A DNA stretch of 64,000 nucleotides from Mesorhizobium sp. Pch-S (GCF_004136315.1 NZ_CP029562.1:248001-312000); one strand, 5' to 3'; positions 1 to 9,689 are shown, counted from the first letter of the stretch. Translations and numbers: made by a program. Notes: generated by a model not told the origin, from the letters alone.

Positions 1-1259
1 ATCAGGATGAAAGCGCCGGTCGAACGGTTTTCAGCAAAGGCATCAAAGGCGATGGGCGTGCGGGTCGAGATGTTGACGACGCCGACCTCGTTCATCTCCA
101 GCGACTTCGCCGCTTCTTCCGCGAAATCATTGATGTTGAGACGGTGTTTCAGCTCGGTCACCGTCGCGCTCGCCTCGTCCGTCTCGGTACGCAGGATGTA
201 GGAGCGGCCCGGCAGCAATGCCTGCTCGTCGAACCACACCAGATTGGCAGCGAACTGGTCGGAAACCTGAGGGCGCGAGTCCGGCTGCACCAGCATGTTG
301 CCGCGCGAAACCTCGACTTCCTCGTCGAGCACCAGCGTCACCGCCTGGCCGGCAATGGCCTTCTGAAGGTCGCCACCATAAGAGACGATGCGCTTGACAT
401 GGGCGGAACGGCCGGACTTCGCCACCACCACCTCGTTGCCACGCGACACCGAGCCGGACGCGACAGTGCCGGCAAAGCCACGAAAATCGAGGTTCGGCCG
501 GTTCACATATTGCACGGGGAAACGAAACGGCTGTTCAGCCGAAGCACTGTCAACCGGGACAGTCTCCAGATGCTCGATCAGAGTCGGCCCCTGATACCAG
601 GCCAGGCGCTCCGAACGCACCGAGACATTGTCGCCATAACGCGCCGACATCGGGATCGGCTCGATGCTCTCGAAGCCGAGGTCGCGCGCGAAATCCCGGT
701 ACTCGGCAACAATGCGATCGAAGGTGACACGGTCAAACCCGACCAGATCGATCTTGTTCACCGCCAGCACGATGTTGCGAATGCCCAGCAGCGAGGCAAT
801 GATGGAATGGCGCCTTGTCTGGCGCAGCACACCCTGACGAGCGTCGATGAGCACGATGGCAAGATCGGCGGTCGAGGCACCGGTTGCCATGTTGCGGGTG
901 TATTGCTCATGGCCCGGCGTGTCGGCGACGATGAATTTGCGCTTCGGCGTGGCGAAGAAGCGATAAGCGACGTCGATGGTGATGCCCTGCTCGCGTTCGG
1001 CCTCGAGACCATCGACCAGCAGCGCGAAATCGACATCCTCGCCGGTCGTGCCATGCTTGCGGGAATCGCGCTCAAGGGCCGCCAGTTGGTCCTCGAAGAT
1101 CTGCTTGGTATCGGAAAGCAGTCGGCCGATCAGCGTCGACTTGCCGTCGTCGACCGAGCCGCAGGTGAGAAAGCGCAGCAGCGATTTCTTCTCCTGCGCA
1201 GCCAGATAGTCGCGCACCTCGTTGCTCGGCTCGAGGGTCTTTGCCGGAACATGGCGCAT
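1..1259 (-). CDS. cysN: Sulfate adenylyltransferase subunit 1 (GTPase subunit), 3' end beyond the window
   Basis: This is the GTPase subunit of ATP sulfurylase; GTP hydrolysis drives formation of adenosine 5'-phosphosulfate from ATP and sulfate. Reading leftward from ATG at 1259, the visible 419 residues hold the translation-factor G-domain motifs: G1 SVDDGKSTLIG, G3 DTPGHEQYTRN and G4 NKIDL, followed by an EF-Tu domain 2-like beta barrel. The start lies two bases after the cysD stop, so the pair is translationally coupled. The C-terminus is off the left edge, so it cannot be told whether an APS kinase (CysC) domain is fused, as is common in rhizobia (CysN/C or NodQ type). NodQ is the main alternative name; no nod genes are nearby, so housekeeping sulfate assimilation is preferred. 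Confidence 0.95.
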   Translation of the reverse strand, partial: MRHVPAKTLEPSNEVRDYLAAQEKKSLLRFLTCGSVDDGKSTLIGRLLSDTKQIFEDQLAALERDSRKHGTTGEDVDFALLVDGLEAEREQGITIDVAYRFFATPKRKFIVADTPGHEQYTRNMATGASTADLAIVLIDARQGVLRQTRRHSIIASLLGIRNIVLAVNKIDLVGFDRVTFDRIVAEYRDFARDLGFESIEPIPMSARYGDNVSVRSERLAWYQGPTLIEHLETVPVDSASAEQPFRFPVQYVNRPNLDFRGFAGTVASGSVSRGNEVVVAKSGRSAHVKRIVSYGGDLQKAIAGQAVTLVLDEEVEVSRGNMLVQPDSRPQVSDQFAANLVWFDEQALLPGRSYILRTETDEASATVTELKHRLNINDFAEEAAKSLEMNEVGVVNISTRTPIAFDAFAENRSTGAFIL

Positions 1260-1261
1260 TT

Positions 1262-2167
1262 TCAAAAATACCCCTCGCGCTTCTTCTTTTCCATCGAGCC
1301 GGCCTCATCGCGGTCGATCAGGCGCCCTTGTCGCTCCGACGTACGCGCCGTCAGCATCTCGCCGACGATGGCCTCCAGCGTGTCGGCGCTGGATTCGATG
1401 GCACCGGTGAGTGGATAGCAGCCGAGCGTACGGAACCGCACCAGACGATTTTCGACCACCTCATCCGGACGCAGCTTCATGCGGTCGTCATCCTTCAGGA
1501 TCAGCATGCCGTCACGCTCGACCACAGGCCGCTCCTTGGCAAAGTAGAGCGGCACGATGGGGATATCCTCCTGCAGAATGTACTGCCAGATATCGAGCTC
1601 GGTCCAGTTGGACAGCGGGAAGACGCGGATCGATTCACCGGCACTGATGCGCGTGTTGTAGATGTTCCACATCTCCGGCCGCTGATTCTTTGGATCCCAG
1701 GCATGGCTGGCATTGCGGAACGAAAAGATGCGCTCCTTGGCGCGCGATTTCTCCTCATCGCGGCGCGCACCGCCGAACGCGGCGTCGAAGCCATATTTGT
1801 CGAGTGCCTGGCGCAGGCCAATGGTCTTCATGATGTGGGTGTGCACGTTCGAACCGTGGTCGAACGGGTTGATGTTGTCGCGCACACCGTCCTCGTTGAC
1901 GTGCACCAGAAGGTCAAAGCCGAGCTTCTCCGCCATCTGATCGCGGAAGGCGATCATCTCACGGAACTTCCATGTCGTGTCGACATGCAGGAACGGGAAC
2001 GGCGGCTTGGCCGGATAGAAGGCCTTCATCGCCAGGTGCATCAGGACCGACGAGTCCTTGCCCACCGAATAAAGCATCACCGGCTTGGAGAAATTGGCCG
2101 CAACCTCACGGAAGATATGGATGGACTCCGCTTCCAGCCGCTGGAGGTGGGTCAATACCATGTTCAT
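1262..2167 (-). CDS. cysD: Sulfate adenylyltransferase subunit 2
   Basis: This is the catalytic subunit of ATP sulfurylase, a PP-loop ATP pyrophosphatase that adenylates sulfate in the cytoplasm as the first step of assimilation. The 301-residue protein has the usual length, the PP-loop motif SVGKDSS at residues 34-40, and the family's C-terminal ending in a Lys-rich GYF tail. It is the first gene of a leftward cysDN operon. The ATG at 2167 is kept because the N-terminus aligns with the typical [17 protein letters not shown] start. A 14-bp dyad lies about 80 bp upstream. NodP is a paralogue that cannot be excluded from sequence alone. Confidence 0.96.
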   Translation of the reverse strand: MNMVLTHLQRLEAESIHIFREVAANFSKPVMLYSVGKDSSVLMHLAMKAFYPAKPPFPFLHVDTTWKFREMIAFRDQMAEKLGFDLLVHVNEDGVRDNINPFDHGSNVHTHIMKTIGLRQALDKYGFDAAFGGARRDEEKSRAKERIFSFRNASHAWDPKNQRPEMWNIYNTRISAGESIRVFPLSNWTELDIWQYILQEDIPIVPLYFAKERPVVERDGMLILKDDDRMKLRPDEVVENRLVRFRTLGCYPLTGAIESSADTLEAIVGEMLTARTSERQGRLIDRDEAGSMEKKKREGYF

Positions 2168-2497
2168 GAATGAGGTCTCTGGTCACCGGTGCCGCCTGAG
2201 AACAAATCAGAACGAACAACCTCTGGCGGAATAAGCTGTCGTGGTTCTTGGCAGTTGCCAAACCTGCTACCTTTTACCGATGGAAACTGCTGTCGCCAAC
2301 GTTGCTAGGGCTCTTTCGATGTGTCTAGTGAGTTGATTTTTTTATAAAAGGCGCTGTTCTTAGAAACCAAACACTGCAAGGCTCTCGCACATGCACTGTA
2401 TTTCAACATACAGACCGCGTCGATTTACGGAGACGACGGAACTGGATGTTAACAAGCGCCATCCTCGTATTTTTCCGAACGACCTAGACGTAAAGGG
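2168..2497. other. Intergenic region between cysD and the polysaccharide operon
   Basis: About 330 bp with no credible reading frame. It should carry the cysDN promoter on the minus strand and the end of the leftward polysaccharide operon. I looked for a SAM-II-type riboswitch upstream of cysD and did not see its conserved core. The only clear structure is the TTGGCA dyad annotated separately. Confidence 0.6.
2248..2261. promoter_or_regulatory. Perfect dyad TTGGCA-gt-TGCCAA upstream of cysD
   Basis: Two perfect 6-bp arms separated by 2 bp sit 81-94 bp before the cysD start. Size and position suit a repressor or activator site, but no regulator is identified and a 12-bp perfect dyad could occur by chance in this GC-rich DNA. 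Confidence 0.3.
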
Positions 2498-4456
2498 TCA
2501 GAACCTCTCTTCGGCATGATTGAAGACGGACATGTTCTCAGGAACATGCGACTGGGCATTCGATGTCGGAGGCACCACGCCACTGCCATTCCATTGGAAG
2601 CCAGAAACTGTCCGAGTCAACACCTCAGCGAGCAAAGCCGTATCCTGCAGCTCAACAGATCGACGTATTATCTCGATTTCGCCCCCGAGCTTTTCGGGAG
2701 AGATAAAGTTCTCCCTTGCCATCATAATATGTGGATTTGATGTGCGTTGGGGATCATTGCCGATGAGAAGCTCTTCGTAGAGTTTCTCTCCCGGCCGCAG
2801 ACCAACGATCTTGATCTCAATGTCACCGTCAGGATTGTCGGGCGTCCGCTCGATATGGCCCGCAAGACGTATCATCTTCCTCGCCAGATCGATAATCTTG
2901 ACCGGTTCACCCATGTCCAGCACAAAGACTTCCCCTCCCATCGCCATCTGGGACGATTGAAGGACCAGACCAACAGCCTCTGGAATGGTCATGAAGTACC
3001 GGATGACTTCGGGATGTGTAACCGTCAACGGCCCGCCGGATGCGATCTGACGCCTGAAAAGCGGAACAACCGAACCGCTGCTGCCCAACACGTTCCCGAA
3101 CCGCACCATGGAAAAGACTGTCTTTTGACCGGGCCTTGCCGCCAAGCCCTGAATAATCTGCTCGGCTAGGCGCTTGCTCGCACCCATGAAATTTGTTGGT
3201 CGCACAGCCTTATCAGTAGAAATTAAGGTGAATCGCTCCACCTTCGCCCTTTCGGCCTCCCTCGCCACGATCGCCGTTCCAAGTATGTTGTTTGTCGCCG
3301 CCTCCACCGGATTAGACTCCACCAGCGGCACGTGCTTATAGGCAGCGGCATGATAGACTAGGTTTGGCTTGTGGCTGTCCATCAGCATCCTGACCCGGAC
3401 GTGGTCTCGGATCGAGCCCAAGCACGGCACGATTTCGGTCAGAACCTTTAGTTGAGGCGCTAATCTACGCAATTCGTCGTCGATTGCGTAAAGGCTGAAT
3501 TCGTTGTGGTCGAACAACACCAATTTGGCAGGATGCAACGAAAGGATTTGCCGGCTCAGCTCGCCGCCAATTGAGCCGCCAGCGCCGGTGACCAACACTG
3601 TCTTGCCACCCACTGCTGATCTGTCGAGAACGGTAACAATAGGAGCCCGCTCCAGCAGATCAATAATTTGCAGTTCCTGTATCTCATCAATGCGCGCGGT
3701 TCCGCGAGCCAAATCCAGGATGCCTGGAATAGTACGCACTCGAACCTGTAAATTGGCAAGCGAATCGACGATTTGCCGGCGTCGTTCGACACCAGCGCTC
3801 GGTACGGCGATCAGGATATCGCTAATACCAAGCTGTGCAACGACTTCGGCTGCACGCTTAGGGTCAATGACATGACGACCATGCACGCGCCAGTTGTGCT
3901 TGGTCGAGTCATCATCAAGGAAGCCGCGAACTCGGTATTCAGGGGTCATCGCAAGCGCTTCATACGCCTGTGCACCAGCCTGACCGGCGCCGTAGATCAG
4001 CACATTTTTGACAGTCGCCAAGCCCGGAGCCGCCCGAACTAGTAATTGGGAGGCAACGACACGACTGCCAAATACCAACGTAAAAAATAGGATCGGCTGT
4101 AGAATGCCGATCGAGCGAGGTACGCCGGGAAATTTAGCAACAAAAAGAATGGCGCTAAGAATCCCCCCGTACAACAAAATGGCGCTGGCAATGGAGGCTA
4201 GGCTTGAGGCTCCAGAATAGCGGAAAATAGCGCGATAAAGCCCAAGGCGAATGAAGAAAGGCACGAAGAGGAAGGTCGCTAGACCATAAGGTGCCCATTC
4301 ATATCCTGAAGGGGAATGATCCATGTCTAGTCTAAGGGAGAAGGCTAGCCACATAGCCGCCAGAGACATCACAACATCGGCAAATAGGGCCAGAAGCTGC
4401 TTTTGCCATCGTGGCAAGCTGATGAGTTTTTTGCGAAAATCCATCCTGGACGTCAT
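2498..4456 (-). CDS. pglF: Membrane-anchored UDP-GlcNAc 4,6-dehydratase (PglF/WbpM/CapD type)
   Basis: Membrane-bound nucleotide-sugar dehydratase expected to convert UDP-GlcNAc to the UDP-4-keto-6-deoxy sugar, the first step of bacillosamine or QuiNAc synthesis. In the 652-residue form an N-terminal block of about four hydrophobic helices precedes a first Rossmann region (GAGQAGA near residue 156) and the catalytic short-chain reductase domain (TGAGGSIG near 290). The catalytic segment STDKAVRPTNFMGASK near 413-428 has Met where soluble family members have Tyr, the hallmark of the large WbpM/PglF membrane enzymes. ATG at 4456 is chosen; the frame stays open to a GTG at 4507. It is the last gene of the leftward operon, 225 bp after wbpE. 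With PglE, PglD and PglC it forms a complete initiation-sugar module. A WbpM role in making FucNAc or QuiNAc is the alternative. Confidence 0.9.
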   Translation of the reverse strand: MTSRMDFRKKLISLPRWQKQLLALFADVVMSLAAMWLAFSLRLDMDHSPSGYEWAPYGLATFLFVPFFIRLGLYRAIFRYSGASSLASIASAILLYGGILSAILFVAKFPGVPRSIGILQPILFFTLVFGSRVVASQLLVRAAPGLATVKNVLIYGAGQAGAQAYEALAMTPEYRVRGFLDDDSTKHNWRVHGRHVIDPKRAAEVVAQLGISDILIAVPSAGVERRRQIVDSLANLQVRVRTIPGILDLARGTARIDEIQELQIIDLLERAPIVTVLDRSAVGGKTVLVTGAGGSIGGELSRQILSLHPAKLVLFDHNEFSLYAIDDELRRLAPQLKVLTEIVPCLGSIRDHVRVRMLMDSHKPNLVYHAAAYKHVPLVESNPVEAATNNILGTAIVAREAERAKVERFTLISTDKAVRPTNFMGASKRLAEQIIQGLAARPGQKTVFSMVRFGNVLGSSGSVVPLFRRQIASGGPLTVTHPEVIRYFMTIPEAVGLVLQSSQMAMGGEVFVLDMGEPVKIIDLARKMIRLAGHIERTPDNPDGDIEIKIVGLRPGEKLYEELLIGNDPQRTSNPHIMMARENFISPEKLGGEIEIIRRSVELQDTALLAEVLTRTVSGFQWNGSGVVPPTSNAQSHVPENMSVFNHAEERF

Positions 4457-4681
4457 GACATCATCTTCTATAGGTGATGGATAACGCACTGAAGGCAAAA
4501 ATGACACCCTGCCGAGGCATTGGGCCGTCTCTGACCAAAGTGACGTCTCCCCTCTGCTTGCGTGAGGGGATCAACTCGTCGATTCGGCACAAAAGGAGCT
4601 AGCGTTGCAGCGGCGCTGCATGCCCAAAGTCTGATCTTATCAAAGCCAGCATCAAGCACGTTGGAACAGACCGGCGCCTGA

Positions 4682-5800
4682 TCAACCTCGAACAGCCTCG
4701 ATAATACGGTCCTGAACGTCTGCCTCAAGATAAGGATGCATCGGCAGGCTGATGACTCGGCCCGCAAGGTCCTCGCTGACAGCAAGCCCATCCGGATCCT
4801 GAGGAAAATCCATGTAGGCGTTCTGGCGATGAAGCGGAATCGGATAGTAAACCACAGTCGGCACTCCAGCCCTTTTCGCCCGCTCCTGAAGCGCATCGCG
4901 CTCTGTGGAATCTTTTGTCTTCAGCGTATATTGAGCCCAGATGCTGCGAAGCCCCTCCGGAATAAAGGGCACTTCAAAGTAGTTGCCAAGCGCATTTGAG
5001 TATCGTTCGGCAACACGTTGCCTTGCTACAATCTCTTCGGGATAGACCGAAAGCTTCTCAATCAAGATCGCCGCCTGCAAAGTGTCCAGGCGGCTGTTTA
5101 CGCCAACGCGTTCGTTGCGATATTTGTGCGTTCCCTTACCGTGAACCCGCAAAGAATCTATCAGGGATGCCAGTTCGTCGTCGTCGGTGAAAAGTGCACC
5201 GCCGTCACCGTAGCAGCCAAGCGGTTTGGCAGGGAAAAATGATGTCGTGGAGATGTCGCCAATTGAACCGGTGGTCCGGTCTTTATAGATCCCGCCGAAG
5301 CCTTGAGCACTATCTCCAATCACCTTCATGCCGCTTTCACGGGCAATATCGATCAGCACATCGTAGTCCGCGGGAAGACCAAACAAGTCCACCGGAATGA
5401 CGCAGGCCGGACGAAGTCCTCTCTCGCGTGCGTTAACAATTGCGCGCTTCAGGCTCTTCGGATCCATGTTGAAGGTGTCGGGCAAGACGTCGACGAAGAC
5501 AGGCGTCGCATTCACCAGGGGAACAACTTCCGCCGTCGCCGCAAAGGTAAAAGATGGAACAAAAACAGCGTCACCCGCCTTGATGCCGAGAGCCATCAGT
5601 GCGAGTTGCAGCGCGTCAGTGCCATTGGCACATGATAGGCTATGCTTCGCACCACAGAACGCTGAAAGCTGGCGTTCAAATTCCGCTACCTGTGGGCCCA
5701 TGATGTACTGCCCTTCATCCAGCACACGAGCAATGCTGCGATCAAGAGCCTGGCGGAGCCTCGCTTGCTGCGCGGCAAGGTCAATAAAGGAAATGGTCAT
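4682..5800 (-). CDS. wbpE: UDP-3-keto-GlcNAcA aminotransferase (WbpE type, DegT/DnrJ/EryC1 family)
   Basis: PLP-dependent sugar aminotransferase of 372 residues that transfers an amino group from glutamate to C3 of UDP-3-keto-GlcNAcA, made by the WbpB oxidoreductase. The N-terminus (IDLAAQQARLRQALDRSI, then GQYIMGPQVAEFE) is typical of the WbpE/VioA subgroup rather than the 4-aminotransferases. The PLP lysine is in SFFPAKPLGCYGDGG around residue 185, again the PAKPLG signature of the WbpE branch. The start ATG at 5800 has a weak GGAA ribosome-binding site. It lies between pglE and pglF, away from wbpB and wbpD, so two sugar pathways are interleaved in the operon. The assignment to the ManNAc3NAcA route rests on the presence of wbpA, wbpB, wbpD and wbpI in the window. 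Confidence 0.88.
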   Translation of the reverse strand: MTISFIDLAAQQARLRQALDRSIARVLDEGQYIMGPQVAEFERQLSAFCGAKHSLSCANGTDALQLALMALGIKAGDAVFVPSFTFAATAEVVPLVNATPVFVDVLPDTFNMDPKSLKRAIVNARERGLRPACVIPVDLFGLPADYDVLIDIARESGMKVIGDSAQGFGGIYKDRTTGSIGDISTTSFFPAKPLGCYGDGGALFTDDDELASLIDSLRVHGKGTHKYRNERVGVNSRLDTLQAAILIEKLSVYPEEIVARQRVAERYSNALGNYFEVPFIPEGLRSIWAQYTLKTKDSTERDALQERAKRAGVPTVVYYPIPLHRQNAYMDFPQDPDGLAVSEDLAGRVISLPMHPYLEADVQDRIIEAVRG

Positions 5801-5926
5801 GGCATTGTTCCAAAATGTGACGGGAAGGCAGGATCGAGAATACTGCTATCCCTGAGCCAGAGGTCAGTATCGCAAGCTCCCTGCGAAAGCAACGGCGCCA
5901 ATCTCGGCCAAAAACGCGCCACATCC

Positions 5927-7102
5927 CTAGCGCGTAGCATCTGCCAAAACGCGCGTTACGACATCAGCTGTCTTTTCTATCTCCTCGTTCCGAAGCGTAG
6001 GATGTATCAAAAACATCAGGCTGGTTTCCCCCAGTCGCAAAGCATTTGGCAAACGCTGGGCGGGAGCCAAGCCCGCCTCTACGAAAACTTTCTCGCGATA
6101 TATCTCAGGCGACCCGCCACTGTAGCAGGGAACTCCAGCCGCATTGACCTCTGCCATGATCCGGTCTCTCGTCCAGCCAGACTTGAGAGTTTCCGGTCGC
6201 ACGAATGCGTACATTTTATACCATGCGTGTTCGACATCCTCAGGGGGCTGTGGACTGCGTAAAGCGTCGATGGCCGAGAAGGCCTCCATCAATCGAGCGG
6301 CGTTCTTTTTACGCGCCTCATGCCATGTAGGCATTCGTTCAAGCTGAATTCGACCAATCACAGCTTGCATCTCAGTCATACGCCAGTTGCTCCCCCAACT
6401 TTCATGAAGCCACCGGAAGCCAGGCTGATGCTGTCGCTCATAGACGGCCTCCCAACTCTTGCCGTGATCCTTGTAGGACCACGACTTCTTCCAAATTCCT
6501 TCATCGTTGGTCGTGATCATCCCCCCTTCTCCACCAGTGGTGATGATCTTATCCTGGCAAAACGACCAAGCGGAAATATCTCCAAACGATCCGACCGATC
6601 GCCCCCCAACCGCACCGCCATGAGCCTGCGCGCAATCCTCGACGAGTCTGAGCCCGTGATCCGCCGCTAGCTTTGAGAAACCCTCCATGTCGCAAGGCCA
6701 ACCAGCAAGATGCACGCAAAGAATCGCCCGCGTACGTGAAGTGATCAATGGGGCGACGCTTTCCGGCGTTATATTCTGTGAGTCCAAGTCGACATCTGCG
6801 AATACGGGCCGGGCCCCAGCCATCACAATGGAGGAAGCTGACGCTTGATAGGACCGCGGGGTACAGATAACCTCATCGCCCTCGCCAATCCCAAGAACAG
6901 GCCAAGCGATGTCTATGGCTAATGTGCCGTTTGCGAGGGCGACTGCGTACCCACTATCAGCCCATGTGGCGAATTCGCGCTCAAATTGTCTGCACTCGTC
7001 ACCAGTCCAATAATTGACTTTACCCGATCGCAACACCTGGGAAACCGCGTCAACCTCTTCTTCGGAGAACGAGGGCCACGGAGAAAAAGGAGTGTTCAAC
7101 AA
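5927..7102 (-). CDS. pglE: Sugar 4-aminotransferase, DegT/DnrJ/EryC1 family (PglE-like)
   Basis: PLP aminotransferase of 391 residues, likely aminating UDP-4-keto-6-deoxy-GlcNAc made by the PglF-like dehydratase. The PLP lysine is in SFCQDKIITTGGEGGM, which matches the perosamine-synthase/PglE branch (K-x-ITTGEGG) and differs from the PAKPLG motif of the neighbouring WbpE. The C-terminal GGSPEIYREK and GETSLMFLIHPT segments are typical of this branch. The best start is TTG at 7102 (or TTG at 7099) because an AAGGA site lies 8 bases upstream and no ATG is close. It begins 12 bases after the pglD stop. Exact substrate (bacillosamine versus perosamine-type) is inferred from the adjacent acetyltransferase and is not proven. 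Confidence 0.85.
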   Translation of the reverse strand: MLNTPFSPWPSFSEEEVDAVSQVLRSGKVNYWTGDECRQFEREFATWADSGYAVALANGTLAIDIAWPVLGIGEGDEVICTPRSYQASASSIVMAGARPVFADVDLDSQNITPESVAPLITSRTRAILCVHLAGWPCDMEGFSKLAADHGLRLVEDCAQAHGGAVGGRSVGSFGDISAWSFCQDKIITTGGEGGMITTNDEGIWKKSWSYKDHGKSWEAVYERQHQPGFRWLHESWGSNWRMTEMQAVIGRIQLERMPTWHEARKKNAARLMEAFSAIDALRSPQPPEDVEHAWYKMYAFVRPETLKSGWTRDRIMAEVNAAGVPCYSGGSPEIYREKVFVEAGLAPAQRLPNALRLGETSLMFLIHPTLRNEEIEKTADVVTRVLADATR

Positions 7103-7114
7103 TCTTGCTATCCT

Positions 7115-7744
7115 TCAGTGATGAGCAGTCAATACGCGAGCAGGTACGCCTGCGTAAACATGATTGGCGTCAAGATTGGAAACCACAGAGGCGCCGACTC
7201 CCACCAATACGTCGTCACCAATCTTTACATCCTGTCGAACGGAGCACCCCGTCCCCAGCCAAACTCGATCACCAGTCAAAACGTTACCGGAAAGAGTGGC
7301 ACCAGGTGCTATGTGACAGCCACGCCCAATAGTACAATCGTGGTCGACGCGCGCTCCGGTATTCACAATGGAGACGTCACCAATCCTTGTGCCGATGTTG
7401 ACGACTGACCCGGCCGCCAAGAACACACCCTTCCCTAATTTTGCACCTCGGCTGACTGTGGCTGCGGGATGCACAATCGCAGGCGTTTCAAATCCCGTTT
7501 GCTGGAGTTGCTCAAAGAGTTGCAATCGTATTCGACCGTCGCCAATGGCGACTATAGCCACCGGCCACTCTGCGTTGAGGTCACGCAAGCTTGAAATCGG
7601 ACCAATCACCTTCGAGCCCCCAGGAGGAGCTATGGTTGGCGGCCTGTCATCGAGATAGGCAATTCGCTCATAGCCAACCTCCAGTGCAGCATCACCCACT
7701 ACTCGCCCATGGCCGCCACATCCGACAATGAGCAGCGATTTCAT
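7115..7744 (-). CDS. pglD: Sugar O/N-acyltransferase, sialic acid O-acetyltransferase NeuD/PglD family
   Basis: A 209-residue acyltransferase with an N-terminal Rossmann-like nucleotide-sugar domain (LLIVGCGGHGRVV near residues 4-16) and C-terminal left-handed beta-helix hexapeptide repeats from about residue 95 (for example TVSRGAKLGKGVFLAAG and NTGARVDHDCTIG), ending in the family motif AGVPARVL. In PglD enzymes the His in the DHDC-like loop is the catalytic base, and that loop is present here. The product would be the acetylated 4-amino sugar. Its ATG at 7744 overlaps the pglC TGA (ATGA), and pglE follows after 12 bases, fixing a pglC-pglD-pglE translational unit. NeuD-type O-acetylation of another sugar is the alternative. 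Confidence 0.88.
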   Translation of the reverse strand: MKSLLIVGCGGHGRVVGDAALEVGYERIAYLDDRPPTIAPPGGSKVIGPISSLRDLNAEWPVAIVAIGDGRIRLQLFEQLQQTGFETPAIVHPAATVSRGAKLGKGVFLAAGSVVNIGTRIGDVSIVNTGARVDHDCTIGRGCHIAPGATLSGNVLTGDRVWLGTGCSVRQDVKIGDDVLVGVGASVVSNLDANHVYAGVPARVLTAHH

Positions 7745-8355
7745 CGATCTTGTTTCCGCGCTTCCGTTTTCGCCCCTGTAAAGCGAGGCATAGTGGCTTC
7801 TCCATGAGCAGAAACCCCCGACCGCCGCAATACGCGGCTGATTGTCAGTATCATTATTCTCAGGTCCAAGGCGAATGAGCGATTGTCCACATACCAGACG
7901 TCAAGCGCAAATTTCTCATCCCAGGACAAAGCGTTGCGGCCGTTTACCTGCGCCCATCCCGTTATTCCAGGACGGACGTCATGGCGTCTTGCCTGCTCAC
8001 TTGAGTAAAGAGGAAGATATTCCAACAACAATGGACGAGGGCCAACGAGACTCATCTCCCCCTTAAGGACGTTCCAGAGTTCGGGTAGTTCGTCGAGGCT
8101 GGTGGAACGCAATAGGCGCCCGAAAGATGACAGGCGGTCAGCATCGGGCAGCAGCTGCCCATCACTATTCCTCGCATCTGTCATGGTACGAAACTTGAAC
8201 ATGCGAAACGGTCGCGCGTTCATTCCCGGGCGAACCTGCGCAAAAAACACCGGGGACCCAAAGTGCCATCGGACCAGCAACGCTACCACAACAAGCATTG
8301 GCAACAGAACGACAAGTGCCGTCCCTGATGCAACGATATCGAATATGCGCTTCAT
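7741..8355 (-). CDS. pglC: Undecaprenyl-phosphate sugar phosphotransferase (PglC-like initiating transferase)
   Basis: Monotopic phosphoglycosyl transferase that moves a sugar phosphate from UDP onto undecaprenyl phosphate, starting the lipid-linked repeat unit at the inner membrane. The 204 residues have one N-terminal hydrophobic segment (FDIVASGTALVVLLPMLVVV), the Arg-rich FRMFKFRTM motif, the Asp-Glu pair in TSLDELPELWNVLKGEMS, and VGPRPLL and RPGITGWAQVNGR further on. At about 200 residues it is the small PglC type without the WbaP extension. The start is ATG at 8355: it overlaps the upstream gene's TGA as ATGA and has a GGCGGAG site, whereas an ATG at 8370 has none. Its sugar is probably the product of pglF/E/D. 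Confidence 0.93.
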   Translation of the reverse strand: MKRIFDIVASGTALVVLLPMLVVVALLVRWHFGSPVFFAQVRPGMNARPFRMFKFRTMTDARNSDGQLLPDADRLSSFGRLLRSTSLDELPELWNVLKGEMSLVGPRPLLLEYLPLYSSEQARRHDVRPGITGWAQVNGRNALSWDEKFALDVWYVDNRSFALDLRIMILTISRVLRRSGVSAHGEATMPRFTGAKTEARKQDR

Positions 8356-9575
8356 GCTCCGCCCAAGCATGAATCAAGTGCAGCCGCGAACCGCCCTGAA
8401 AGCCGATTCATGTCATAGTTTTCTATCAGATGAAGCCGTCCAGCTGCTCCCATCTCTGCACGGCGCGTGAGTGAAGCAGAAGCAAGTTCCAATATCGCGG
8501 CAGCAAGCGCACGAGGATTCTCGGGCGGCACTGTGATCCCGCACCCCGATTCAGAAATCGGATTGTTGGAGGCAGCAGAGCAGAAAAGCACCGGGCGGCC
8601 TGCGGCCATGAAATCGAAGAGCTTGTTCGAGCTTATCCCGTACCGGAAAACGGGCGCGTCAATCAAATTGAAAACGAACGCATCCGCTTGGGCAGCCAGG
8701 GCTGGAATTGCTGACTTTTGAACCGGGTCTTCGAAGCGTACATTGTCCAAACCCATGCTCCGAGCAGTTGCCTGCAATGATGCCTTCAGAGGGCCGTCGC
8801 CGATTAGCCGCAAAACTATATCTGGACGATCGCACTCATCGCGGATGACACGCATAGCGGCCAGCAGATTGTCCAGGCCATTGGCACCGCCATGCGCCCC
8901 AAAATACATCAGCGTGAACCCCTCCCCCCCTCCATTCTGAGGGGCTACCGGGAAACGCTCAACATCGACGCCATTGGGAACCCAGACGATCTTCTGCTTT
9001 GGTATGCCCAGCGGCTCAATGTATTCGTTCGCCTTGGGCAGCAAAACGATAATTCTAGCAGCATCGCGATACAATGACCGCTCGAGCAGCCTTAGCGCGA
9101 TAGCCGCCGGATGGTAGTGAGAAAGGCGTCCCATATCGATCAGGGTTTGCGGCCAGAGGTCACGGACCTCGAATGCGAAGGGAACACGGTAGCGCTTTGC
9201 AAGGCGGCGCCCTGCCCAAGCTGCAAACGGGTGCACACTAGACCCTACCACCAAGTCTGGTGGCTGAATTCCCGCGAGGCTGTCAACCCGTAGCACCTGA
9301 CGCGTATAATCAATCATATTACCGACGCGGTCGGCGCCGTTACCCGAATAATTTCTGGCACCCAGCCAAAGAAACGGCACCCCATCATATGATTGTAAGC
9401 GTTTCTTTTCACTGGAGAGCAGCCGCTGCTCTCCAGTCCCATGGTCTGTGCTCGCCGCAATGATGGTGGCATTCCAACCGTAAGCCGGTAGATGCCGAGC
9501 AAGCGAAAAATGGCGAGTACCACCAGCACCGTTTGGTTCCTGGGCGTAGTGATTAAGTATCCAAACGTGTTTCAT
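8352..9575 (-). CDS. Glycosyltransferase family 4 (WbuB-like)
   Basis: A 407-residue GT-B enzyme expected to add the second sugar to the lipid-linked primer made by PglC. The N-terminal acceptor domain starts KHVWILNHYAQEP and contains the GAGGTRHF loop typical of the WbuB group of L-FucNAc-type transferases. The C-terminal GT4 domain has IVWVPNGVDVERF, LRLIGDGPLK and the EX7E-like SSNKLFDFMAAGRPVLF region. It is the only intact glycosyltransferase in the operon. Its TGA overlaps the pglC start. Linkage and donor sugar cannot be read from sequence; UDP-ManNAc3NAcA or its amidated form is a candidate given the neighbours. Confidence 0.87.
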   Translation of the reverse strand: MKHVWILNHYAQEPNGAGGTRHFSLARHLPAYGWNATIIAASTDHGTGEQRLLSSEKKRLQSYDGVPFLWLGARNYSGNGADRVGNMIDYTRQVLRVDSLAGIQPPDLVVGSSVHPFAAWAGRRLAKRYRVPFAFEVRDLWPQTLIDMGRLSHYHPAAIALRLLERSLYRDAARIIVLLPKANEYIEPLGIPKQKIVWVPNGVDVERFPVAPQNGGGEGFTLMYFGAHGGANGLDNLLAAMRVIRDECDRPDIVLRLIGDGPLKASLQATARSMGLDNVRFEDPVQKSAIPALAAQADAFVFNLIDAPVFRYGISSNKLFDFMAAGRPVLFCSAASNNPISESGCGITVPPENPRALAAAILELASASLTRRAEMGAAGRLHLIENYDMNRLSGRFAAALDSCLGGA

Positions 9576-9689
9576 TCGTACGCTACTGTTACCTCAAGAG
9601 ATACCACCAGCAGTGCTTCGCCCCCAGCTGGGCTCTGAGGATCATCCTTACACGCTGGTGTACAATCACTCAGTCTGATCGCCGAAGCT

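Noticed and set aside
144..1418. Long plus-strand open frame of 424 codons
   Set aside because: It is antisense to cysN, whose G-domain motifs are unmistakable; the frame shows no family pattern and arises from high GC content.
2168..2497. Riboswitch or attenuator ahead of cysD
   Set aside because: I looked for a SAM-II-like core and a leader peptide and found neither; only a short dyad is visible.
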